A stretch of 64,000 nucleotides of DNA, from assembly GCF_037975245.1 (NCBI RefSeq), contig NC_092579.1, forward strand, positions 9,357,001 through 9,421,000, read 5' to 3'. The DNA is from Apostichopus japonicus. Lineage: Eukaryota > Echinodermata > Holothuroidea > Aspidochirotida > Stichopodidae. Each line of letters opens with the position of its first letter. Positions within the stretch are counted from its first letter, which is position 1. Both the position numbers and the translations under genes were made by a program. Shown here one piece after another: positions 36,071 to 45,928 of the stretch. The notes under the pieces were generated by a model. That model was not told the DNA's origin and made no database searches. It saw only the letters and a list, made by a program, of their open reading frames with translations.

Positions 36071-36325
36071 GACCCATGGGCCATAGATAAACCTCTTTCC
36101 ACGACCAAATGTTGAACATCTTGTAAGAAAGCGTTTGTCTTGCCAGAGGTGTTACGTCGATACAATTGTCGAATACGTAACCGAATAGGCAGCTCAGTTA
36201 CTCATTCGCGAATATCGAACGAAGAACGGGGAATAAGTATCTAACTTCACACCGGTGACATTCCCCCGGTTTCTCCGAATAGTTTTCCGGGGTTTTTTTT
36301 GGCTGCACTTACATCCCTGTCTTAC

Positions 36326-36627
36326 AGTTATTCCACTTACAACATCTATTCTTTCCACATAGCCTAGCCAATATGCCTCCCATGAAAAACCTTAGTTAAC
36401 TCCCCTGGAAATGTTAGTTTCCAGTGAAAATGTACTTGACTCCCCTATGATGTAGGAGAGGTAAGTTACTCAACTTATAAGTGGGAGGAAAATAACGTTG
36501 TTAGGGGAGGGAACAAATGGCCCAGGCTAGGCCTACCACCAAATGAAAATGGGAGACATAGGCTAGCCTACCAAAGCGAAGGCTAGATAGAGATGAGGAC
36601 GAACTAGCCTATCCTAGGCTTCTTATA
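36326..36627. other. Short non-repetitive spacer between element A and the Gypsy element
   Basis: About 300 bases of unique sequence with several CTAGCCTA/TAGGCC motifs. No gene is visible. Confidence 0.6.
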
Positions 36628-36631
36628 CAAG

Positions 36632-37355
36632 TGTTATGAAATAGTAATACCATCTCTTTGATGTTACCGAAAAACTCCATCGAGACACCTTACAGGCCTC
36701 TTATGTATTTATCTAGGTCATGGATTCAGTTTTCCCACGAGAAGTTTTTAACTATCTTATTGAATCTTGGTACAGGGCCTTTTCCCAAAATAGATTCCAT
36801 TATGTCTGTGGAACATTCGAGAAGGTTCTCTCACGTGGTATGGAAGTTTCCATAGAAAGGGGATGGACTTCCAAACTCCCAACCAATCAGGGCAGATCAG
36901 TGCCAGTGCACTTATTTTTATATCATTAAGTTAATACAGGATGGTCAGTTTATTGGCTGTCTACTGATTATGCGCAGTGAGATTTTTATGGAAGTAAGGT
37001 TTAAAAGAAAAAGGAGGTCAGAAATTTATCACTCCGTCAGCGCTCCGTGATCAGTTCGTTGCTTCGTCACCATTTCATCACTCTTTCTAATTGTTTAATT
37101 GACGGAGTCCAGTCAAGTCAAATCATTGTAATTTAGTTTTATTTGTAAAAAGAATCAACAGAGAAGAAATTATACCGAATCATCAAATCAAATCCTATCT
37201 CGTCAACTTGTTTTTTGTGTGAACTCATTATTTTCTTCCGTTCGAGATATCTCCTGAAGAAGCATAAATACGGCATCAAGATATCCCAGTACCTTTCTAT
37301 CGCGAGTCCCGATATAGTTTTACTATCGGAGGAGCGGGCTCGTCACAATATTACA
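36632..37355 (+). repeat. 5' LTR of Gypsy element
   Basis: 724 bp with TG...CA ends. It should contain the promoter and, in the other copy, the polyadenylation function. A T/A-rich stretch 'cttatttttatatcattaag' around 36910 is a possible core-promoter region, but no start site can be fixed. The short open frames within it are repeated in the 3' LTR and are not genes. Confidence 0.95.
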
Positions 37356-37372
37356 TGGTGGAGATCGGTTGC
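37356..37372 (+). promoter_or_regulatory. Candidate primer-binding site
   Basis: TGGTGGAGATCGGTTGC lies directly after the 5' LTR with no spacer and starts TGG, the complement of a tRNA CCA tail. The primer tRNA is not identified. Confidence 0.65.
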
Positions 37373-37739
37373 TTTCTTCAGGAACAAAACGGAAACGGAA
37401 CTTTCACAACTTTCGTTCGTTACGATCAATAACGAATAGGAGATTTTTTTGGCCCGAAGACCTAACGAGGAACACAACGCATGTTCACGACCTAGCCTAA
37501 CCTACACACTCTACGAGGGAAGACGGCCTATACTAGCCTAAGCCTGTACACCGGATGCCGGAACCACTGATCTGTACACTAACGTTAATCAACCCAGCAT
37601 GCAGTTCGCGTTTGAACATTCGCGCAACCAGTACGTAGCATACTACAGCTCTAAATATCAGAACTGAACATTTTCGCGATCAAATCTAGACTCGACCCGA
37701 TGTTAACGGCAAACGAATCTGAAGTTCTTACGAGATGTA

Positions 37740-37815
37740 GGCCCACCTGCTACTGCTACTACCTGCTACTACCTACCTGCTACTACCTGCTGCTACCGCT
37801 ACTACTACTGCTAAC
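37740..37815 (+). repeat. (CTACTACCTG)n-type microsatellite in Gypsy leader
   Basis: Imperfect repeats of ctgctactacctgctactac in the untranslated leader between the primer-binding site and gag. The leader is otherwise unique and about 680 bases long. Confidence 0.9.
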
Positions 37816-38051
37816 CGAGGGACTTCATTCGTCGTTTCCACTACCAGTTCTTAGTTAAACTTAAGGGTGAGTGAAATCATGCCAATTTGTATCCCAACCC
37901 CTATTTGAGATCAGAGTGTAACGATAAGTTATTTTAATCGTGTCCATGTATTGCATATTTGTTATTTGTATTTAATAACGGTCGATAGTGTGTTCAATTA
38001 AGTATAGGCTCATGTTGTATACACATAACTAGCCTAATTGTATGCGGCATA

Positions 38052-39008
38052 ATGTCCGTCAGTGAACAGGAAACTTCGGCCTCTGTTAATGTTATGCAGA
38101 AACATAGGCCCACTGATTTTTTGCCATCACGATTTCAGGGCGATGTAATTGATGCAGATTTAGCCGAAGCTCATTATTTGGGATTTGAAGATTATTTAGA
38201 GTTGCATAAATTGCCGTCCCAAACCACCCCTGAGGCTGTAGCGGAAGAATTTAATGAAATATGTCGCATATTTAAGCGAACACTTAAAGGCCAAGCCAGA
38301 CTCTGGATTGAGAACAAAAATTTTTCAACTATTGATGATCTGCGCAAGCAATTCCTTGCTCGTTTCAGTCCAGGCACTTCTTCCTACGCTAAATCACAGG
38401 CATTTCATGCATTAAGCTATACGCCAGGTGATACAGCTCAAGCACATTTGGCCAAAATTTCAAAAGCTGCAGCACAATTGAGTTATGGCGATGACCAAAT
38501 TAGAGATAAATTGATCTCGACCCTGCCTTTGCAATGTCGCTCAGCAGTATTAATGTCTGCATCACCACAAGCAACAATTGCAGATTTGGTCATGAAAGTG
38601 CAATGTTATTTTGACTTACAAATCCAAAGTCAACCCACAGCTTCTTCCGAACTATTTATGGCAATGCACGACAAAGCGTCTTCTGTTCAGACTCCATCTA
38701 TTTCTGCATCTTCTGAGATACACGAGTTGTGTACCAAAATTCAGGAGTTAGAAACCAAGTTTGATCAGTCACGTAGGTCAGAATCGCAAGACAATCCAAA
38801 AGATATGAGGCAAAGATATAGTTCTCGTGATTCTCGTGGTCCTAGGACAGGTCGTAATAATAACAGGAGAAGGTTACCGTATTTTAATCCTTCAGTCACA
38901 TGTTAGTACTGCCAAAATCGAGGTCATTTTGCACAATATTGCCAAATTCGCCTAAGCCATGAAATGGAGGCTGATGTAAACAAAGTACCAACACAGAATT
39001 TTCATTAG
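38052..39008 (+). pseudogene. gag: Gypsy gag, interrupted by an in-frame TAG in the zinc knuckle
   Basis: The structural polyprotein of the element. ATG at 38052 opens a frame of 284 codons. The middle resembles the Retrotrans_gag capsid domain ('FKRTLKGQARLWIENKNF', 'FLARFSPGTSSYAKSQAF', residues about 75-130). The C terminus is basic with RS-, RG- and RR-rich stretches. A TAG at 38904-38906 stops the frame. The same frame continues without a further stop to TAG at 39006-39008. The continuation supplies the rest of one CCHC knuckle, so the stop falls on the second position of the C-X2-C pair. Either the stop is suppressed to make a longer product, or this copy has a nonsense mutation. The last 34 bases overlap the open pol frame. 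Confidence 0.9.
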
Positions 39009-42000
39009 GGAGCACTTATGATTGCACTCATCATACAGTGACTCCAGACAAAGTACCAAGTAAGGGAAGATCGAAACGTAAAGCAAATAATAGTTGGAAG
39101 AATAGTAATATTCCTAGTTCTAGATATACAGGGAACGACCGTAGTGTGGATATTCAACTGGACACACGTAATTTTGTAAGAGGTACTTTACATGATGGTA
39201 AAGGAATTTCATTGTTGTTTGATAGTGGAGCAACACGCTCTATCATTTCTTCTTCTACAGTGCAAAATTCAAAGTATCTATCCTCTATACAACCAGTCTC
39301 AGTTGATGTAGTAAACCTAAAGTTGGGTAATGGTCAGTTTATTCATGCGTATAGCACGATAACATTCCAGGTCAAAATTCAAGGTCATGAATTTCAGCTT
39401 TCTGCTTTAATTGCTGCAAACCTGACAGGTATTGACTTGATATTAGGTAGTCAAACTCTGAAGGAATTGAATGGATCTTTGGACTTTACCACAAACTGTT
39501 TTAGAATTAAACAAGCCAAAGTTTTCCTTAGGCCAGTGCAGAGATTTGTTATTTACCCAGGTCAGCAGAGATACATTACTGTACAGGGACGTCTTCCACT
39601 ATATGCACGAAATGCAGATATGGTTATTAAACCGTTTCCTCTGATATCTCGTATGTGTCCTTCACGAATGTTAGTGAAAATGCATAAAGGTAGAACAAAG
39701 ATTCTACTAAGGAACATGGGTAATCAGAAATTTTGTCTGCATCCTTCTCGCACAGTGGCTCATTTAGATTTAGCAGATATCATTACGGTCACAGAAGACA
39801 TACCTACTGATTCTCTAGATTTTCTCAATGTCATGAGAGACATCGAAAAACCGTCTCTTTTTCAAACCAATTCTAACTCTAAAGAGAATCGTGATGAAAT
39901 TACACGATATAATTTACATCGTTATCCACATTTGACAGCCGATGATCCCCTGGTTTCCAAATCGGAACAGGAAATCATGAGAGATAACATTAATTTGGAA
40001 CAAAGTATTCTGAATGCTTCAGAAACAGAAAGCATATATGAATTTCTAGACTCACATAGAGATGCATTTTCTCTTTATGGTGAATTATCTCACTGTCCAA
40101 ATTATGAGGCTGATATTACGCTTACTAATGATGAGCCGTTTTACATACGTCCCTATAGACTTTCAGATGAGGACAAAGTCATTGTCACCAGTGAGCTTGA
40201 CAAATTAGTGCGATTAGGAATCTTAGCAGTAGGACATCAGTCTTATACCTCACCGGTTTTCCTCATTCCAAAGAAGGGAACAAAAGACAAAAGGGTTGTC
40301 ACAGATTTTCGCTACTTGAATAGTAGAATAAAACGTCTCAATCATCCATTTCCATTACTGAATGAGACTATCCGTACCATAGGGTACTCTGGAGCCAAAA
40401 TTTTGGGTGTTCTTGATTTAAAGTCTGCATTCTTCTGTCTGCCACTTAGTGTTCATGCACAACAATATACAGGTATTGCTTCATTTCATGGAGGAAAGCA
40501 TTATTATTATAAACGCTTACCACAGGGATTGAATTTATCTCCAGCAATCTTTCAGTCGCAAATTAATGATATTTTGGCAACGATCCCAAATTCAAATAAG
40601 TTCTGTATTGCTCATCATGACGATATTATTGTGTACAGTGCAGACAAACGATCTCACAAACAACACCTACAGGCAATTTTTAAGGTTTTAATGGACAATG
40701 GATTGAAAATCTCTCCGAAAAAGTGTAGCATTTTTCAAAATTCAGTCCGATATATGGGACATTTGCTCTCAATAACCCCAAAAGGTGAGGCTTGTATCCA
40801 ACCTTTACATGACAGATGTGCAGCGATCAGGAACACACCGAAACCACACAATGTTAAGTCAGTAAGACGATTTGTAGGTGCAGTTAATTATGTGGCTTCG
40901 TTTTTTCCAAATATTCAAGCACTATTGAGACCATTACATCATTTGAGTCGTAAGAGAAAGGTATTTAAATGGACAGAGGAAAATCAGTGTGCATTTCAAA
41001 ATATTAAAGAGTTGTTGTGTAATCCACCTATATTGCATATGCCACAGAAATATGGTCGTTTTGTATTATATAGTGACACATCACGAGTAGCAACAGGATC
41101 ATACTTGACACAAAGAGTTAATGGCAAAGAGAATATTATTGCATATTACTCTAAGATATTACCACCAGCATGTCAGAGGTATAGTGTAACTGAATTAGAA
41201 ATGATGGGTCTATTTATTAATGTGACAGCATTCAAACATTTATTGCAAAATGTAGAATTTGAGGCATATGTTGATCACTCAGCCATTGTTGAATTGTTTA
41301 AGTCAAAACAAGAACCAGCAACTACACGCTTACGTAAACTTCTGTTCAAATTGTCAGAATATACATTTCAGGTTGGTTATAAGAAAGGCTCAGAATTGGT
41401 TTTGGCAGATTATTTGTCTAGAGCACCACAGGAATTTCACTCTGAAATAGATCAGGTTGCTCAAGAGGTCAGTTCTTATGAGGATTTTTCAACTACACCT
41501 AAGGAGACATTTAATCCAATCATGACAAGGTCAAAGGCAAGGTCAATGGGAGTCAAAGTTCCAGATTTATTTCCGAAGAGAGTCACTAAGGAGTCCAAGC
41601 AGGATTCCCCAGCCAAAGAATCAACAAATAGAGTTGAAAGGACATCCATTCCTAAGGCAACACATGAGCATGTTACACAGAGACCACAATCTGAGTCACA
41701 AAAGACGACTACACCAGTAATTTCTACTGACAAGAGAGATACATATAGTCAAAGGCCTATTATTACTATGCCGAGTGAAAATCGACATACATTTAGTCCT
41801 GACATGTTAGTTGTGCCAAATTTTACAAGTGTTTCTCAACCTACAGAGCCAAGATTAGTGGATCAGAGTAGACATAGAGTGCAAGAGGTAATCAGAGAAC
41901 CACCTCCAGAATTATTTGTTCAGCCGAAGCCAGTCATAACAAACATTGATCATTTGGTTACAGGGCACATTCCAAAACAAAAGGAATTGAATAAAGTCAT

Positions 42001-43909
42001 GAAGGCAATTCAAGGAAAGCTGATCAAAAACTATGATCTGCCATTTGATGTAAAAGAGTTGCAAATTCAACAACAAACTTGTCCTTACTACAAACCAATT
42101 TATGATTTTCTTGCACATGACATTATTCCAAGTAATGTTAAGCATGCTAGAACTGTTCGTTCTCAAGCAGAGGATTATTTGTTATGTAATAGTTTGTTAT
42201 TCAGGATATTTTTGCATGAGACTAATGATGCTAAGATGACTCTTCAGTTAGTCGTACCTGAGACTATGGTAGAACAGATAATATCACGATATCATGATGA
42301 CTTGTTAAGTAATCATCAGGGTGTAATGCGTACATATTTGACCATTAGACAGCATTTCTATCTGCGCAATATGTTTCAACGCATCAGTAATTATATTCAG
42401 GCATGTCTCCGTTGTCAAGAATTCCGTAAGAAACCGGACAAATTGAGACAATATCATGCTCGCATTCCTGATTCTTATCGTCCTTTTGACAGACTTAGTC
42501 TGGATTTCAAGACTATGCCCACAACGGCTACAGGATTTAAACATTTGATGGTTGTTTGTGATGAGATCACTAGATTTGTTGTATGTGTTTCTCTTAAGAC
42601 TCTTGATGCTGAAACAATATGTGAAGCATTATTGCAGAGGGTGGTCACAACCTTTGGTCCACCGTCTTGTATTATAAGTGATGCAGCAGCTTCTCTTACA
42701 GGAAAATTAGTGGAGCTCTTAAGTAAAGCTTTAGGCATTGAACAAAAGTTCATCAGTGTAAGCAATCATGGAAGCTTACAGGTTGAAAGACACATTCAGA
42801 CTCTTTCAAATTTCCTCAAAGTGAACTTAAATCAGTTTGGTACGGATTGGGTACGATTTGTCCCAACATCAGCCTATGCATATAACACATTTTCCTCTCC
42901 TCAGTTAGGTAGCTATAGCCCATTTGAACTTGCATTTGGACGTAAGCCACCAAATCTTACAAATTTATCATTTAATCCAATGGCAGGATTATCACAATCT
43001 CATGGAGAATATGCTGCATTGTTAAAGAAACGATTTGATCATTTGTCTAGGGTAATGTTAGTCTTACAAAAGAAGCAACAAGATGCTCAAAATGTTAAGA
43101 TAAGTGCAAAACTAGACAAAGGTGCAATTTATTCAACGGGTCAATTAGTGTATCTATATAAGCCAACGTCTTCCTCCTTGACTGCGAACTCTCGCAAAAT
43201 TGCTGCAGAATGGTGTGGACCACTAGTGATCCATCAAGTTTTAGACAGGACTCACTATTTGTTGGCCACTCTCAAAGGAGAAATTCTTAGTGATGTATTC
43301 AATTATAACAGGCTTAAACCATGTTTTGTAAGAGCATCTTCTGAAACTAAGAATATCACTAACATTCAGAAATTGCGAAATGTCTTGAAAACAAAGGGTT
43401 CATCAAGTGAAAAGGTTGCACGAATGCGAAATGTTTTGAGTAGTAACACTTCTAATGCAGAAAATGTTAATGTCATGCAAGATGCTGCACATATTGAGTT
43501 TCATGATGAGTTTGGTAACATTTTGCCAGGGGTAACTTCAGATCACATCATGTGTCTTATGAGCACTAAGCCAATGAATGTTGCATCCTTTCTAGAGAAT
43601 AGAGCACATAATGAAGGATTAGCACTTCCATATCCTTCCATGAAAGATAGCATATTAAGGCAAAAGAAAGTTTTTGCAAATGCTCCACAAGGAGACATGA
43701 AAGTCCAACGTGCTAGATACAAATTGGGTGAATTACAGGTTCTGGTCACCTATCAGACACCATGTTTTCCTTCAGGCTTTAAGAGTCATGATTTTTGGTG
43801 GAATGTAGGAAAATATTCCAACACAGAGGAAATAATGAATTTTCTCCATGAAAAGGGATTGAACATTACAGGCAGTCCAAGCAGGATGTTGCAAACATTA
43901 TATGGTTAG
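38975..43909 (+). CDS. pol: Gypsy pol: protease, reverse transcriptase, RNase H, integrase
   Basis: The frame is open from 38975, in the -1 frame relative to gag, and has no stop until 43909. The first GTG is at 39038; residue numbers count from there. Protease 'LFDSGATRSII' has its active Asp at 62. RT covers about 365-580: 'VVTDFRYLN', 'VLDLKSAF' (D460), 'LPQGLNLSPAIF', and a catalytic box 'AHHDDIIVYS' (D528, D529). RNase H spans about 675-795 with D680, D746 and D791. Integrase has an HHCC finger (H1086, H1093, C1123, C1126), catalytic D1156, D1215 and E1250, and a GPY/F-like 'EWCGPLVIHQV' near 1391. About 190 residues follow that I do not recognise. A protease-to-integrase frame of this length without breaks suggests a recently active copy. 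Expression as a Gag-Pol fusion by frameshifting is inferred. Confidence 0.95.
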   Translation, partial: CKQSTNTEFSLGSTYDCTHHTVTPDKVPSKGRSKRKANNSWKNSNIPSSRYTGNDRSVDIQLDTRNFVRGTLHDGKGISLLFDSGATRSIISSSTVQNSKYLSSIQPVSVDVVNLKLGNGQFIHAYSTITFQVKIQGHEFQLSALIAANLTGIDLILGSQTLKELNGSLDFTTNCFRIKQAKVFLRPVQRFVIYPGQQRYITVQGRLPLYARNADMVIKPFPLISRMCPSRMLVKMHKGRTKILLRNMGNQKFCLHPSRTVAHLDLADIITVTEDIPTDSLDFLNVMRDIEKPSLFQTNSNSKENRDEITRYNLHRYPHLTADDPLVSKSEQEIMRDNINLEQSILNASETESIYEFLDSHRDAFSLYGELSHCPNYEADITLTNDEPFYIRPYRLSDEDKVIVTSELDKLVRLGILAVGHQSYTSPVFLIPKKGTKDKRVVTDFRYLNSRIKRLNHPFPLLNETIRTIGYSGAKILGVLDLKSAFFCLPLSVHAQQYTGIASFHGGKHYYYKRLPQGLNLSPAIFQSQINDILATIPNSNKFCIAHHDDIIVYSADKRSHKQHLQAIFKVLMDNGLKISPKKCSIFQNSVRYMGHLLSITPKGEACIQPLHDRCAAIRNTPKPHNVKSVRRFVGAVNYVASFFPNIQALLRPLHHLSRKRKVFKWTEENQCAFQNIKELLCNPPILHMPQKYGRFVLYSDTSRVATGSYLTQRVNGKENIIAYYSKILPPACQRYSVTELEMMGLFINVTAFKHLLQNVEFEAYVDHSAIVELFKSKQEPATTRLRKLLFKLSEYTFQVGYKKGSELVLADYLSRAPQEFHSEIDQVAQEVSSYEDFSTTPKETFNPIMTRSKARSMGVKVPDLFPKRVTKESKQDSPAKESTNRVERTSIPKATHEHVTQRPQSESQKTTTPVISTDKRDTYSQRPIITMPSENRHTFSPDMLVVPNFTSVSQPTEPRLVDQSRHRVQEVIREPPPELFVQPKPVITNIDHLVTGHIPKQKELNKVMKAIQGKLIKNYDLPFDVKELQIQQQTCPYYKPIYDFLAHDIIPSNVKHARTVRSQAEDYLLCNSLLFRIFLHETNDAKMTLQLVVPETMVEQIISRYHDDLLSNHQGVMRTYLTIRQHFYLRNMFQRISNYIQACLRCQEFRKKPDKLRQYHARIPDSYRPFDRLSLDFKTMPTTATGFKHLMVVCDEITRFVVCVSLKTLDAETICEALLQRVVTTFGPPSCIISDAAASLTGKLVELLSKALGIEQKFISVSNHGSLQVERHIQTLSNFLKVNLNQFGTDWVRFVPTSAYAYNTFSSPQLGSYSPFELAFGRKPPNLTNLSFNPMAGLSQSHGEYAALLKKRFDHLSRVMLVLQKKQQDAQNVKISAKLDKGAIYSTGQLVYLYKPTSSSLTANSRKIAAEWCGPLVIHQVLDRTHYLLATLKGEILSDVFNYNRLKPCFVRASSETKNITNIQKLRNVLKTKGSSSEKVARMRNVLSSNTSNAENVNVMQDAAHIEFHDEFGNILPGVTSDHIMCLMSTKPMNVASFLENRAHNEGLALPYPSMKDSILRQKKVFANAPQGDMKVQRARYKLGELQVLVTYQTPCFPSGFKSHDFWWNVGKYSNTEEIMNFLHEKGLNITGSPSRMLQTLYG

Positions 43910-45188
43910 AATGTGTAACTGCATATTGTTTAAGTTCAGATGAACAGGTGTTTTACCCACAATTGTATGAATGGAATGCGTCATGGCATTTACCTGCATA
44001 CCTATTAAGTGGAAGTCATTGTACTGTATGGTGTAACAATATAAGCTTAATTGTTAAAACCACCACCAAGTGACCTAGTTTCATCTTTTATAACAAATGT
44101 GAAATGAGTATACCTTATTTCTCCTTATGAATTCGTTCAAACGTTTACCCGGCAATTAGAACATATCCGGAATATTAGCAACATGGGTTTTCATATCTAT
44201 TGAGAAATATTTTAAGGATATTTACATTGCATCATTGATGTTATATTGAAGGCTATTTAGAGACAGCATTGGTAATGTGCAACTTTTGCTTACAGCAACA
44301 GTTATGTTGTATAGATGTTTTGTATAGATGTTTTGTATAGATGTATAGATGAAAGTATAGATCTTTTGAGGAAGTTATGTATATATTTTCTTTTCCTCAA
44401 ATATTCATGAAAAAGTAAATTTCATCATGAAGTTTAAAAGACAAGATGTTAAGTATTATGTAAATTTGAAGAAAGATTTGTTGATGTCATAGTCTATGGG
44501 GTCTCTTTTATGGTATCGAATATCTAGTACTTTGGTACTTTACTAGATCAATTCGGAGTGCATACCTAGGGTCACCATGCTATCGAGTCACATTTTGTTG
44601 ATTTTCTTGAAGTGAATGTATATGGTTCACAAGGTTTCAAAGCAGTTTTGAAACTACTGTATGCCTTCATTAAAGACGAGGTTTTGTAAATGAGTTTGTA
44701 ATATTTTAAGGTTCTTTTTTTTGTGTACGAATTTTTTATGGAACGCTGAGGTGTTCTATTCAGTTAAGAGATAACTATAAGTCTAGTATTCTCTGATCTC
44801 TCCCCAATTCACGGCATGATTTCACTTTTGATATAAATGTATTATTGATGTATGAAATTCATAAATGTATTTTGTTAGAGATACTGCATATTTTGCTGTG
44901 TCATGTAACTTTAAGATATCTTAATGATATTTTTTTTTAGATTACATCATATGATGTCATCAATATTGAAGAGGTACACTTCAATTTCATGGAGATAGTG
45001 TCAATGTATATAACATATGATTATTTTAATAATTCTTAACCAAGATGTTAACCTTTGAGATATATGAAGACCATTTATTGAAGTCAATGAATATTAGTGA
45101 ATGTGCTTACAGTACTCTACCTTCTTGAGATAATGATAAGTTAAAGCAGTATGATGTTAAAATTTTGGAGTATCCAAAAATTTTAAAA
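43910..45188 (+). other. Gypsy 3' untranslated region, non-coding
   Basis: About 1.28 kb of AT-rich sequence between pol and the polypurine tract with no open frame of note. It has a short repeat 'gtatagatgttttgtataga' at about 44311-44360. An envelope gene is not present. Confidence 0.75.
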
Positions 45189-45200
45189 GATTGAGGGGGA
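45189..45200 (+). promoter_or_regulatory. Polypurine tract
   Basis: GATTGAGGGGGA immediately precedes the 3' LTR. It is the usual primer for plus-strand DNA synthesis. Confidence 0.8.
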
Positions 45201-45924
45201 TGTTATGAAATAGTAATACCATCTCTTTGATGTTACCGAAAAACTCCATCGAGACACCTTACAGGCCTCTTATGTATTTATCTAGGTCATGGATTCAGTT
45301 TTCCCACGAGAAGTTTTTAACTATCTTATTGAATCTTGGTACAGGGCCTTTTCCCAAAATAGATTCCATTATGTCTGTGGAACATTCGAGAAGGTTCTCT
45401 CACGTGGTATGGAAGTTTCCATAGAAAGGGGATGGACTTCCAAACTCCCAACCAATCAGGGCAGATCAGTGCCAGTGCACTTATTTTTATATCATTAAGT
45501 TAATACAGGATGGTCAGTTTATTGGCTGTCTACTGATTATGCGCAGTGAGATTTTTATGGAAGTAAGGTTTAAAAGAAAAAGGAGGTCAGAAATTTATCA
45601 CTCCGTCAGCGCTCCGTGATCAGTTCGTTGCTTCGTCACCATTTCATCACTCTTTCTAATTGTTTAATTGACGGAGTCCAGTCAAGTCAAATCATTGTAA
45701 TTTAGTTTTATTTGTAAAGAGAATCAACAGAGAAGAAATTATACCGAATCATCAAATCAAATCCTATCTCGTCAACTTGTTTTTTGTGTGAACTCATTAT
45801 TTTCTTCCGTTCGAGATATCTCCTGAAGAAGCATAAATACGGCATCAAGATATCCCAGTACCTTTCTATCGCGAGTCCCGATATAGTTTTACTATCGGAG
45901 GAGCGGGCTCGTCACAATATTACA
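45201..45924 (+). repeat. 3' LTR of Gypsy element
   Basis: 724 bp, matching the 5' LTR except for one visible A/G difference (near 45719). It is followed by CAAG, the target-site duplication. Confidence 0.95.
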
Positions 45925-45928
45925 CAAG

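Larger units (their letters stand above)
19791..36319. mobile_element. Element A: 16.5-kb foldback-like DNA transposon carrying nested elements
   Basis: Both ends carry CAGGGATGTAAGT in inverted orientation (19791-19803 and the reverse complement ending at 36319). The flanks repeat TCTTAC (19785-19790 and 36320-36325), a 6-bp target-site duplication. Inside each end lies an inverted arm. The left arm, about 20431-22590, matches the reverse complement of the right arm, about 34905-36265. Both contain arrays of a ~180-bp repeat. Between the arms are hAT-like element B (23493-32828) and a second hAT-like element (33913-34870). Removing these leaves an ancestral element of about 6.2 kb. No transposase or other conserved protein is visible, so it was probably mobilised in trans. 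The 6-bp duplication differs from the 8 bp of hAT; the superfamily is unresolved. Confidence 0.75.
36632..45924 (+). mobile_element. Full-length Gypsy-type LTR retrotransposon, 9.3 kb
   Basis: Two 724-bp LTRs (36632-37355 and 45201-45924) start TGTTATG and end ATTACA. They are flanked by the 4-bp duplication CAAG (36628-36631 and 45925-45928). By eye they differ at one position (an A/G in 'tttgtaaaaag' versus 'tttgtaaagag'), so the insertion is young. Internally the order is primer-binding site, gag, then pol with protease, RT, RNase H and integrase, then a polypurine tract. Integrase after RNase H, the GPY/F-like module and the 4-bp duplication place it in Ty3/Gypsy. No envelope-like frame is present. 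The element would copy itself through an RNA intermediate in a cytoplasmic particle. Confidence 0.95.

Noticed and set aside
19791-36319. A Polinton/Maverick (6-bp duplication, ~16 kb, inverted ends)
   Set aside because: No DNA polymerase, integrase, ATPase or capsid frame is present, much of the length comes from nested hAT-like inserts, and the terminus does not look like a Polinton end.
36658-36929. Small proteins in the LTR
   Set aside because: The same frames recur identically in the 3' LTR and overlap non-coding LTR functions; no known domain.
43910-45188. Envelope gene in the Gypsy element
   Set aside because: No open frame of useful length, signal peptide or membrane segment in this 1.3-kb region.
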